Source: Symsagittifera roscoffensis (Eukaryota; Xenacoelomorpha; Acoela; Convolutidae). From it: DNA of 64,000 nucleotides. Position numbers and translations under genes: made by a program. Below, in pieces: positions 45,885 through 56,466 of the stretch. The notes beneath the pieces were generated by a model. That model ran no database searches, was not told the origin of the DNA, and saw only the letters and a program-made list of their open reading frames with translations. The stretch spans positions 77,160,638 to 77,224,637 of the forward strand of contig NC_087062.1 in the NCBI RefSeq assembly GCF_963678635.1, given 5' to 3'. Numbering within the stretch: the first letter of the stretch is position 1; each line of letters starts with the position of its first letter.

Positions 45885-46009
45885 ATATAAAACTCAGAAA
45901 CAAAAAGCAGATAATTTTCCCCCAATCAAAAGAGGCATAAGACCGGTATTACAACTCTTGATCAAAATGTGAACAATCTTTCTCTTGTTTCCCGAAATTC
46001 GCAATCCTT

Positions 46010-46015
46010 TTTATT
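46010..46015 (-). terminator. Possible poly(A) signal of the GPCR
   Basis: The minus strand has AATAAA about 570 bases after the stop. If used, the 3' UTR would contain the 46173-46388 MITE. Confidence 0.25.
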
Positions 46016-46172
46016 TTTGATATTTGTTATTTGATATATTTTCAAGTTAACTTGATATTTAAATCAATTTAATGATTGACTTTTGATGCTTTTTGTCTTC
46101 GGTTTAAAATAACAATGAAATACTTTTTAAAACGCAAATGAAAAACAAACGAATTCTAATTGGTAGAAATTT

Positions 46173-46388
46173 GGATCAAGTTAACATCCTACCCCCCCCC
46201 CTCCCCCCCCCCCCCCCCCCCCAATAGACTAAGTTAAGATCCTCCACCCCAGCGCTTAAATTAAATTAAATTTGCTAAGCGCTGCATGTAAAATGCTCGA
46301 TTCTGATTGGCTGAAAATTCCCAACTTAGAACCAATTTAACATTCTTCCCCCTAAACGTGTTTAGGGGGGAGGATGTTAACTTGGTCC
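46173..46388. mobile_element. Second MITE family, 216 bp with 8-bp target duplication
   Basis: The ends are GGATCAAGTTAACATCCT and AGGATGTTAACTTGGTCC, inverted with one mismatch, flanked by a perfect 8-bp duplication AGAAATTT (46165-46172 and 46389-46396). The interior starts with a long C-run. Partial relatives occur at 46667-46690 ('ggatccagttaacatccccc') and at about 55305-55327 ('catgttaacttggaccc'). The superfamily is not clear: 8 bp fits hAT or P, but the ends are not hAT-like. Confidence 0.85.
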
Positions 46389-46581
46389 AGAAATTTTTTT
46401 GCACCCTCAGTCGTTCGCGCATGAAAATACCTCGTTTTCAGTCGATAAGCGAGAAGAAACCAGTAAGTCTGTGGATTGTTGCGTGCTGCTGAGGTTATAC
46501 TTATAGTCGAGTTGCTGTTTTCATAGTCATTTTTGGTCCATTTTGTAGAATTAAGTTGAAACGAGTATGTCCACGCTGTGT

Positions 46582-49500
46582 TCATTTCCTTATAAGGAGA
46601 GTTTTGAGTGTCTGTCGCATGGTTGGGTTGTGCAGGTAGAACAATACATTGATGATGCTATATTGGGATCCAGTTAACATCCCCCCAACTGATTAAGGGA
46701 TATAATTTTTTCCGATTTTTCAGCTTCTTTTTTCAATCTGTTTTCAGAACATCAGATTTTAGCGGTGTTGATTTTTTTAATTGCTCATAGCCTGAGTGAG
46801 TGTATGTAGATTTTATCTAAACACTCCTTCCGGTTTTCGCTAAATTTTGTGAGAAGCTATTTGCTACTGTATTCAAAAATTGCATTTGCTGAAAAATCCT
46901 GTTTATGTAAATCCCTTAAAAGATAATTTTGGTAATCTTTTCTAGGGACTCAGAAACTCGTTAAAGCTAATCAAATTTACCCCTATAATAACTTGGGATT
47001 CCTGAACATGTATTACGTAGGTGATCTTAACCTGCACTGAACCAGATTCATTGTTTTTTAGATTGGGGTGGCGGGGGGGGGGATAAACAGATAGACATGC
47101 TGGGTGTTTTGTCATATGGGGGATGTTAAAGTGGTGTCCCTGTTGAGACAGTAGAGTAGTGAGTGAACTGCAGTGGTGAATATGGGGGTGGAGAAGTAGT
47201 AGAGTTTGAAGAGGATGTTGGAGGAGACGACTGCGAATGCGAAGAATGCAGTCACTCCCAGAAGATAGACCGACAGCTGTTTGTCCCCCGCAGAACGCGC
47301 CGCACTAGAACAGAAGGGCCGCCGAGTATTTCAAAAAATAGTCGTGACTGTTTCATCATTCATCAAAAACTACCACAAAAATCATTTATAAATTTTGACT
47401 CCGGCTCTAAAATTTTTGACTGAGTTGTGTTCTGAGTTTTAGGAGAGTTTTAAACAATGGATTAGAGGCAGGGGCGGATTTGGGGGGGGGGGGGGCGGAC
47501 GCTCTTTCCTCAGGGATTCGACCCCCTGCCGACCCAAAGGGTCCCCCTTTGATACTTTTTCAGAAAACCATTTTTGGCCGACCGACCCTCAAATTTTTCT
47601 AAAGGCACCTTGGGCGCCAATATATACTAACTTTGAGGGGGAGCGCGCGCCAAAAAAAACGCGATTTTTTTGTCAAAATTTTTCAAAAATTGCCCAAAAA
47701 CGGCTTTTTTGACTGTTTTTTTTTAAAATTTGCCTGCGGCGCACAAAATTTTGCCAAAGTAGGGGCAAAACAGTGCTTTATGAGAGCTCGAAAAATCAAT
47801 TTGGTCGACCTAAAAAAAAAAAAAAAGGTCGTCAAAATTTTGGAAAATTTTTTGAAAATCCGCCCCCCCCCCCCGAGAAAATCCTAGATCCGCCCCTGAT
47901 TAGAGGTGTCTAAAACAATCGTGAAAATTTTCAAAAAACTTTTTTGATCGCCGATAATAACTTCGAAATGGTAACCTTAATTTTTTAATGTTGAAAGTCA
48001 AAGCTATATGATATTTTTGGATGAGGCAGTAATATTTAAAAAGACGGGCCAAAAAAGACGTTTTTAGGCAATTTTCGGAAACTTTTGACCAAAAAAACGC
48101 GTTTTTTTGGCGCGCGCTCCCCCCTTAAATTAAGTATATATTGGCGCCAATGGCGCCTTTAGAAAAATTTTAAGGTCAGTCAGCCAAAAATGGATATCTC
48201 AAAATAGTACAAAGGCGGAGCCCTTTGGGTCGGCAGGGGCTTCCAATCCCTGAGGGGAAGAAAGCGTCCGACAAACCCCCCCACCCCCCCCCCTAAATCC
48301 GCTACTGCCTGTATTACATTTCACAAAGGTTGACAAAAATTGTTTTTGCGGAGAACTATCTGTGTCGTGTTTTCCAAAGGTCGTCCTGAATTTCGAATCT
48401 TTTTTATAAATGTTTCCATCATAAGCCATCCCTGAATTAGTTTTTTTTTGTCCAAATGATTTTTTTAGCCAAATAACTCTATGATTAGTCCAAAATTGCT
48501 TTCGGCATTGAACCATAGATTAAATATCGACTAAAATTAATTTCAATTAATAAATTAACTATTGACAAACCTGCCACTGCTCTGCACTTTCGGCTTTCTC
48601 ACCAGTGCTACCACGATCATGCAGTTGAACACAACTACAAGCGCCACAGGAATAGTCATGTTGATAACATAACTCACTATGTCGACGTATGACTCGGCCG
48701 AAAGCATTGCTTTGCAGAACGTGTCACCATTTCCATCATATGCTTCCTCGTTGCTAAAATTTTTCTGATATTCAGTCTATTCTTCTTTAAAAAATACAAA
48801 ATTACAGCATAAAAACAACTGAATCACGAGAAAGACATGGATTTTGAAGCACAACGAAGAGAACCGTTAATAAGTGGCATAGGAGCACAAGTATCGAAAT
48901 CATTTGACGAAATATTTAAAAAAAAGACGATTTTTTTTTCAGTTTTTTCTTCAAATTTAAGATACTTAGGGTTTAGCGTCCTTTTTTTTTAAAAGGACTA
49001 AAAATGTGTACTCAATTCAATTTAGAACGCATTAACTTGATGCTTACGCGTGTTATAAGAATGCATTATATTGCGCAGTACAGTGCTGATATAAACTAAC
49101 CGGACAAAACGAGCTAAACTTGAAAATTAAAACGCGTTTTTCTCAAATTGGGTTGAATTTAGGTGAAAACTTATCAGGACAATAAGTTGCTTAAAATTTT
49201 AGCAGAATTAATATGGTGTAATTTGTTTAGTGAAATTCGGGCCCGAAATTTTTACCCCAAAAATGGGTCATTTTGGATTTTCTTAGTTAACCAACAATTA
49301 CGCCGAAAATACCCAGTCGATTATAATTATATCAAAGTGACCCTCTTACATAGCCCAATAAACTTTAAGAAGGGTATATTCTCCAAAATAATTATATAAA
49401 TTAATTAATTTTTGTTTGATAGACAAAATGGTCGTTTTTACTAGAAAAAATACCAACTTTTTATTTAAAAACAATTTTTGAACAATTTTGGAGAATATAC

Positions 49501-52500
49501 CCTGCTTAAAGTTTGTTGGGCTACGTAAGAAGCTCACTTTGATATATTTATGTTTGTAATCGACTGGGTATTTTTGGCGTAATTTTTGATTAACTAAGAA
49601 AAGCCAAAATGACCTATTTTTGTGATAAAATTTTGGGCGCGAATTTCTCAAAACAAATTACACCATATTAATTCTGCTGAATTTTTAAGGAAACTTTGTC
49701 TTCATAAGTTTTCACCTAAACTGAAGCCAAATTGAGAAAAACGCGTCTTAAAATATCAAGTTTAACGCGTTTTGTCAAGTTTAACGAGTTATTTAATCTG
49801 CTTTTGGTAAAATATTGAATAGACCAAAGATCATGCCTCATCTATTTTGTAACGATTTCAAAGACGAATTAAATCTCCTCTTACGCGTTAAAAGCGCTAA
49901 ATACACGTTTTTGTCTCAAATTGGCCGAAATGGCAATGATTAACATCCTCATAAATTTGCGACAAAGGATCACAGATATATATTTTTTGTTTTGAGCTTA
50001 AGACATCAATACTTTGCAAATGATCTATAACAAATTTTGTCAAATTTGTCGGTTTAAAAGTCCAATTTTGTATGGAGATTAAAAAAACACCTCGAGCACA
50101 AATAATCCGTCAATGTTCCAACATTCGAAGAAAAAGAGGAATATATATGCTTGCGGTGGTTTTTCTTTCTTCAGATCAATATTACAAAACTCTAATTTCT
50201 CGGGGATCCATCCTTTGATCTGCAAACCACTATAGTAACCTGACACGAGTCTGTCTAAACTGCTCATTTTGTAATTTACATGTGTGGGAAAATGAGCCGT
50301 ACCACAAAATCAATCTGATTGAGGGAGCTTAATAATTTTTTTTTATACACGACTCAAATTGTATCACTTAACTTTTGATATGATCAGCCTAAAATTCATA
50401 ATTTTGCCAACAAGAAATTTACGAAAAACTAATCGAGACCAAATAAAATGCAGGCGGATTATTCAAGGCTTTGTCCTGATACGAGCAGTCTTGTTCTCTT
50501 CTAAAACTGTCGAAACAAAAATTACTAACAAACGTTTTCAAAATTGAAACTTAGTAACTCTTACTTTTGAGAAAAATGTTGATCTCGATACCAAAACAAA
50601 AAATTGGTTAAATTTAGTCATACGCTATTATGTTTCCCACGGAAATTACGTGTTTGACTTTACAACACTCTCAAGTAAATGAAACTGGTCGTATGGAGCA
50701 GGCTCATTAGAAAAAAATGAGCTCCCATTTTTGCATTGATATCCGAAAAAAAAAATTTGGATTTTTTAACTTAAATTATTCTGGATTTAATCACGCTGGA
50801 TTTTTAATAGTTAGTTCAAAAGCCTTCAGAATTCATACGTCTACTAAATAGATTTTAAAGTTTTGATATCTAGATTTTGTTATATCATTTGCAAACAGCA
50901 TTGCCTCATTGAACTGTAGGCCCTCTGGCACATCGTGATTTGAAAAAAAGACCTAACACTTTTCTTCAGAGTTTAATTTTTTCTAGTGAGACAACACTGT
51001 TTGCATTTACGGAAGAGTGTATTTTGAGTGTATTTACGGAAGAGCATGGAGGGGGGCGGCAGAGGCCTCTTTCCTCAGGCATTCGAACCCCTGCCGGCCG
51101 AAAGGGTCCCCCTTCTTACTATTTTGAGATATCCATTTTTGGTGATGCCAATTTTGCCAATTTTTTGAAGATGCCAATAAATAATAATTTTGAGGGGCAA
51201 GCGCGCGCCAAAAAAAAACACAATTTTTTGGTAAAAGTTTTCCGAAAAGCGCCTGAAAGCGACTTTTTTGGCCTTTTTCTTTCAAAAGTTTGCCTACGGC
51301 GCACAAAAAAATTTTGTCGAAATTGGACTTTTATACTGAAATCCCCCTCCCCTCGAAAAAATCTTGTTTTCTCCTAAGATTGTTCTAAAAAAGTAGATTT
51401 GTTTTCTTCTCCACGCATTCAACGCTTTGTTAGCCGTCGGGGAAGACCCAATAAATTGGTTTCCGATAATGGAACGTCATTTGTCAGTTCAATCGAAGTT
51501 CTACAATATTGCATTGTGAATTTGGCAAACAACAAAGTTTTTAATGATACTCTTCAGCCTCCGACAATTTTTTAGTATTGAAGTATAATCCACCCACGAC
51601 ACCACATTTCGGCGGTAGCTGGGAACGTTTGGTTCACATATTCAAGCTTTCTCTGTACAAAGTTATCGGATCCCAGACGCTTAATGACGAATCACTCTAC
51701 ACGTTTGTCTGCGAAATAGAAGGCTTCATGAATTCTAGACCCCTACCTAACGTTCGCTCAGGTTTTAAAGGTTCACTAGCACTGACTGCAAATCATTTTC
51801 TACTCGATAGACCATCAACTAAATTTCACACTGGATTGTTTATAGATTCACAAGTGACACTTCAAAGTCTTGGTGTACTGCCCAAATTTATCAGAGCAAT
51901 CCTGGATTAGATTCCTCATAGAGTACTTAGCGCAAAAACAACTGAACATTGAATAGAACCGAATGTCCCCTCTTGTCAATGATTAAGTGTGGGTACTTGA
52001 AAATTTCTTTCACCGCGGCTTATGGCCTCTTGCAAAAGTCATGGAAACATACAAAGGCACTGATAACAATGAGCGCTCAGTTAAACTGCTGCTGACACAT
52101 GGTGTAACAAAAATTAGACCTGTTAATAAACTTAGCAAAGTTTTTCTTGAAAGGTAATTCAAAGACTTTATGAAATCACCTAAATTAATTAGTAGGCCAC
52201 TCTTTCGATACCCGAGCTTACAATAACTGACAACACGATCAATGTTCCCTCCCTAACTGTTGACTTTGTTTTATCCTTTCGATCATCATCCCTTATTTGG
52301 AAATTTTCAACCTGCTATTACTAAAGCTTACATCATGAACGAAGACCTATCACCTACTTCGTTTTACCCAACCAAATTATCATATTTTTGATTTTCAAAA
52401 CCCCTATTTTAAACCTCTTGTTTGTAATTATTGCTAAGGAAAATGATTAAATTTCAATTATAACCCTTCTTCTTTTTTTTATTTTCGGACTTCTTTAATC

Positions 52501-55500
52501 CTCAACTGTCTGCCTGCAAACCCGAAGACCATTTTATGGTTCTAATTTTGACTGTTTTTACTCATATCACGTTGATTGATATACAACTCTGGAAATATAT
52601 ATGAAACAAGAAGATACAACGGAACCATATACAAAACAAAGAAAGAAGGATACATAGAAAATATGAATACACATAGGAAATATGATTAATCTAACTATGG
52701 AAACCAAGTAAATAAGATCAATTTACAAAGGGACTTCACTGGTCGATTCGAGGTAATTATTACGAGCCAAATTACCAGTTTCCTACTATAGCGTTGAGTC
52801 CACAAAATAACTGGTCGTCTAAATTTTTTCAAACTCAGGCGGTCTTAATGATCAAAAAGATTTTTAGCAGGCATGAAACGTATCACTTTAGATTCGCAAC
52901 ATTGACTTTTCCAACGAGTCCGGTCTGTGTTGCAACAAGTGCGCAGACCAGTCCTGTCTGTATTTGTGAGTTGCAGCGCGATTCATGTATTATTTGGAGT
53001 TTCGGTAAGCATTTGATTCGTTCTAAGACTTTGTGCATAAAATCATACTTTAAGGTTGAAGGTCACAATCTGCTTTTTTCATTTTCAAAAACCGTATCTG
53101 GCTACCTGTTTAAATATTTTTTCATATTTGCTGTGCAAGATTAGTTTCACACAATAATAACTTAAGCTTTGTGAAACTTTAGATATGAAAAAGTAGATTA
53201 CCTGGAGTGCATGATGCCGTAGCCTAAGATTGGGATGACAGAAGCGACGGCACTGATAGCTGTCACTGTAATCAGAGGTACCACAGCCTGCCTTCTGGTC
53301 CAGGTGTGGTATGTGAATGGCAGATACAGTGCCAGAACCCGGTCCAGACTTCGATAAGGGATGCCAGACTCTTTTCCGTTTTTTTTTGCTCCAAATTTTT
53401 GTTCGTTAAATTAAATTCTAGTTCAAATTCCAAAAAGTTCCAGATTGTCTAGAGATGAACTTTTGTGAAAGCTTATTAAAAACTTTTGCCTCGTTATTTA
53501 GCCCCTGATCTTATTTGATGTGGTTCAAAAGTTAACTAAAAATGTTTTTTTTTTCGGAAACTTTACAGCAAGTCATAATGAATATGCGTATGCAAGAGTG
53601 AACGAGTCAGGGACTGCGATATTTTTTGCTAAGCTTTTCACAGCTATCAAATTGCCATTTTTAAGCTTTTTTCTAAATTTCAATTTGAGTGTGGGGGAGT
53701 GTGTGGAAAAGGACCTGAGAGCGGAGTAGCTGAGTTGCATGGCGATGTGTGCGAACCAGTTGCAGAAGGAGAATATCTTGCACGCCGCCACATTCGCCAC
53801 TCGAAGACGCGGAATGACTACAAAGAGAAATAGTTACAAGTTAAAAAAATACAGATGGGTGCTATTTTGGCATCTCAGAGGCATCATCTTGTCGGGTAAA
53901 TTGCTTTTTGACACCCTCTCAAAAAAATGAGCAGATTTTCTTCACTTTTCTTAACCACAGGTGTGTTTGCGTGAGCTGCACTGCAGATCATAGTAAATTA
54001 TCATTTTCTCTTATTAGCAACCAGTGAAATTTAACTTTTCCCTATGAAAAAAGATTTTTTGATTATATGTGCCTTCATTGGTTCCAGAATGGAATATGGA
54101 TTATATGAAAAATCACACTGAATTTAGGTGTTAAATCCCCCAATGTTAGAAAATCTCAGCATTACTTAAACAATTCATAACCCATTTCATATCCTAATTT
54201 AGGTATCAAGACCGTTGATTCAGATCTGAAACAAATTAATCATCAGGTACTAATCATCGGAAAAATTATGCCGGCAGAACTGAAGCCAGAACATAAAATC
54301 ACAAATGATGACATCTTACTTCCCAAGTATGCGGCAGATGTAGCTGTGAGCTGTAATATGAAGACTGAGTCAGCAACCGACAAGTACTGAAGAATCACAG
54401 GCGTCGGAGTATCCACAGGTAGCTTCCTCCCTGCAGCAACCAAAACGTAAAAAAATTCAAAGCGGTTTTTTGATTTTTTTTCTCACTCAAAATTCCCTAC
54501 CTCACGTCTCGCAATAATCCCAATAATCTTTTAAGGTCGATTAAATTGATATTCCGAGCTCTCCAACAACATTTTCGAATGCTAATATACCAAAATGCTT
54601 TGAGCCGCCTGCATTTTTTGAATGTGCGGTCAAAGTGATTGGGCAATCTTCCTTGGAAATCATTGCTGATTAAAGATTAAATCATAGCTTAACGCTTATT
54701 CATTATTAGCCAGCAAAAATTCAAAAAAAAAGTGTATAAAAACGTCTTTTTTTGGCCTGTTTTTTTTTCAAAATCTTGCCTACGGCGCAAAAAAATTGAC
54801 CAAAACAGGGTCTTTTTGTGCTTTGAGAGAGCTCGGAAAATCAATTGGGTCGACCTAAAAAAGAAAACCGTCGGCAAAATTTTTGAAAACTTTTTGAAAA
54901 TCATCCGCCCCTCCTCGAGAAAATCCTAGATCCGTCCCTGATATGACATAAAAAAAGGAATCCATCTAAGAACACCTTTGTCAGTGCGAGTAGACATCTG
55001 GTGATGTGAAATTTGACAGTTGATTATTTCAACTTTTCTAAATTTTGTCTTACTAAACGTATACTCAACTGCACCGATAGTATGACTTTTCCAAAAATCA
55101 GAAAATTTGTCGAAAAATTTCATATTTCAAGAAACATTGTTTTTGAAATTGAGTCGAAATTAAAAAAAAATAGAATCAAATTATCATTCCCACTCCCGAT
55201 AGATCAAATAAGTTTTTCCAGTCCAGCTTTTAATCTATTAATCTTATGTTCTATTCTGATTGGATGAACATTTCAACTTATAATTAAGTTAACGGAGCTA
55301 TTTTGGACGGAGCATGTTAACTTGGACCCAAAAAATTTCCAAAATAGTTGCTGTAGTTTTGGAAGAACTGTAAAATATAGAACCCACACAACAAAAAAAA
55401 TAGATAAAAGCTGTTGATTGTAAGAAAAGGGTTGGGGAATTTATAGTTGACCTATGACAAAACCGATGACGTCACAAATGATTGACAGTGGACCCAGACA

Positions 55501-55626
55501 GACACAGAGGATGACGATGATACGGACCCACAGCACCCAGTCGTCCCCGACCACTTTAGCCGCCTCCGATGACGTAATAAATTCTTCATCATAGTCTCCT
55601 CGATCGGAGACGTTTGAAAGGAACAT
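46582..55626 (-). CDS. Divergent class A (rhodopsin-like) GPCR, seven exons
   Basis: Exons: 55626-55452, 54430-54320, 53817-53715, 53348-53202, 48753-48571, 47304-47140, 46657-46582; all joints keep frame, giving 319 residues. The N-terminus has an N-glycosylation site (SNVS) and an acidic patch. TM1 lies in exon 1 (WVRIIVILCVCLGPL), TM2 in exon 2 (LSVADSVFIL), TM3 in exon 3 beginning with the disulfide Cys (ACKIF), and LDRVLALY with TM4 in exon 4, where DRV replaces DRY. Exon 5 has the ECL2 Cys (FCKA) and TM5. Exons 6-7 have TM6 without the usual CWxP, and TM7 with LNS-IINVLFY in place of LNSxxNPxxY, then a short basic tail. The last intron has a GG donor (CAG|GGACAC). Introns contain MITEs and a BEL/Pao relic. 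A peptide receptor is plausible, but the ligand cannot be told. Confidence 0.85.
47469..47898 (+). mobile_element. hAT-like MITE, complete, in a GPCR intron
   Basis: It starts CAGGGGCGGATTTGG and ends CTAGATCCGCCCCTG, with a perfect 8-bp duplication ATTAGAGG (47461-47468 and 47899-47906). The interior matches 35564-35977 closely. The 84-codon frame inside is not a gene. Confidence 0.92.
48040..48307 (-). mobile_element. Truncated hAT-like MITE
   Basis: The inner half and one end of the family are present ('ggcgccaatggcgcctttag', 'gggtcggcagggg', end 'ctaaatccgctactg'). The other end, which would lie left of 48040, is missing. Confidence 0.8.
49081..49804. mobile_element. Tc1-like foldback MITE, third copy
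   Basis: TA-CAGTGCTGATATAAACTAACC at the left, with arms that mirror each other ('cagaattaatatggtgtaat' near 49201 and its inverse near 49660). The right end has decayed ('taatctgcttttgg'), and the arms are separated by 'aattatataaattaattaat'. Confidence 0.75.
51040..51370 (+). mobile_element. Old hAT-like MITE copy
   Basis: It retains 'cctcaggcattcgaacccct', 'aaagggtcccc' and 'tttgcctacggcgcac', but both ends are eroded ('ggaggggggcggcag' and 'cgaaaaaatcttgttttc') and no duplication is visible. Confidence 0.7.
51418..52157 (+). pseudogene. BEL/Pao retrotransposon integrase remnant
   Basis: The first frame reads 'SRRGRPNKLVSDNGTSFV', the integrase core with its second catalytic Asp. The next, after a shift near 51570, reads 'NPPTTPHFGGSWERLVHIFK', the P-H-F-G-G-W-E-R-L signature of BEL/Pao integrases. 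Further on 'FHRGLWPLAKVMETYKG' to 'GVTKIRPVNKLSKVFLE' (52011-52157) matches the C-terminal domain that follows integrase in BEL/Pao polyproteins. Frame shifts and stops between the three parts show it is dead. No RT or LTR is visible. It sits antisense to the GPCR within its intron. Confidence 0.85.
54725..54940 (+). mobile_element. 3' half of a hAT-like MITE
   Basis: From 'aacgtctttttttggcctg' to the end CTAGATCCGTCCCTG it follows the right half of 35564-35977. The left half is absent. It lies in the first coding intron of the GPCR. Confidence 0.8.
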
Positions 55627-55689
55627 TTTTTCCAAACGATTACCAGCTTGGTATGCTCGCAAGTTAGATGTAAGAAAAAAAAACAGAAG

Positions 55690-56130
55690 ATTTTTTAAAG
55701 AAGATTTTTGGTTTTATATATTGATTGATTGATTGACCGCGCTGTTTTTGCTCTAAATAATGAAGGTCTTGAAAAAACACAATATTTCAGCTGTAATTTG
55801 CTTGGCAAATTTTGCTTCACTTTTAAATGACCCAAAAGACAAACACAGGAAATTAGTGTTTTTCCATCTCGTTTCAAATGTCAACAATGGTCTTTGGTTT
55901 TGATAGTTAATTAATTTTGGAAAAAAAACTTGGATACATTCAAAAACCAAAACACAGCGTAATATCGCGTATCCCACTTTTCATTGGGCTTTTTGTTTAT
56001 GCTACAAGGTTATCTCTGATAAAAAGTCACCCTATCTATTTTCCACTGGATAAGTTCGCTCTACTCCCTAGAGCAACATTGAATCTTATTTCAATTTATC
56101 AGTATACTAATATACATTAACCGTGTTGTT
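55690..56130 (-). other. Region upstream of the GPCR, no gene seen
   Basis: AT-rich sequence that should include the GPCR promoter. I see no clear core promoter element. A short 'attgattgattga' repeat is at 55721-55736. Confidence 0.35.
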
Positions 56131-56466
56131 TTTGTTCCGACTTTCGATACGAAAGTAACGGAATATTTGCGCTCGGGGTGGGTTTTTTTTTCTTCAGACA
56201 AATTTCGAGTTTTTAACTAGCCATTTTTGACGGAATTTTTAAATATCATTCGAAAGGTATTGTTGTCCTGAGTTCAAATTTGAAAAAATCTCTAACCTGT
56301 GATCAGTTTTCGTAAAGTTATAGGGGTTTAAACATGGCCATTTTGGCCAATTTGGGACAACTAACGCGCGATATACTTCGCGCTATTAACGCGTAAGCGG
56401 AGAGTTAATCCGTCTTAGCAATCATTTCAAATTGGTTCAAAGAAGCTTATTTGCCATAATTGTTTC
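56130..56466 (+). repeat. Dispersed repeat with 'aacgcgcgatat...aacgcgtaagcgg' block
   Basis: The unit runs from 'tttttgttccgactttcgat' and 'cggaatatttgcgctcggg' through 'ccaatttgggacaactaacg' to 'taacgcgtaagcgg'. Variants follow at about 56690-56960, 57300-57510, 60770-61050 and 61320-61530, and degenerate pieces lie at 16980-17130, 18430-18540, 22870-23000 and 41740-41960. Confidence 0.6.

Larger units (their letters stand above)
48754..53201 (-). other. 4.4-kb GPCR intron filled with element debris
   Basis: Between the TM4 and TM5 exons lie a Tc1-like foldback (49081-49804), a dispersed repeat near 50450, a hAT-like MITE copy (51040-51370) and a BEL/Pao relic (51418-52157). The remainder is AT-rich without a gene. 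Frames at 50079-50267 and 52794-53144 look accidental. Confidence 0.6.

Noticed and set aside
47100-47140. GPCR ending by read-through after 'CLNRDTTLTSPI'
   Set aside because: It truncates TM7, whereas joining to the exon at 46657 restores LNS, the Tyr of TM7 and a basic tail in frame.
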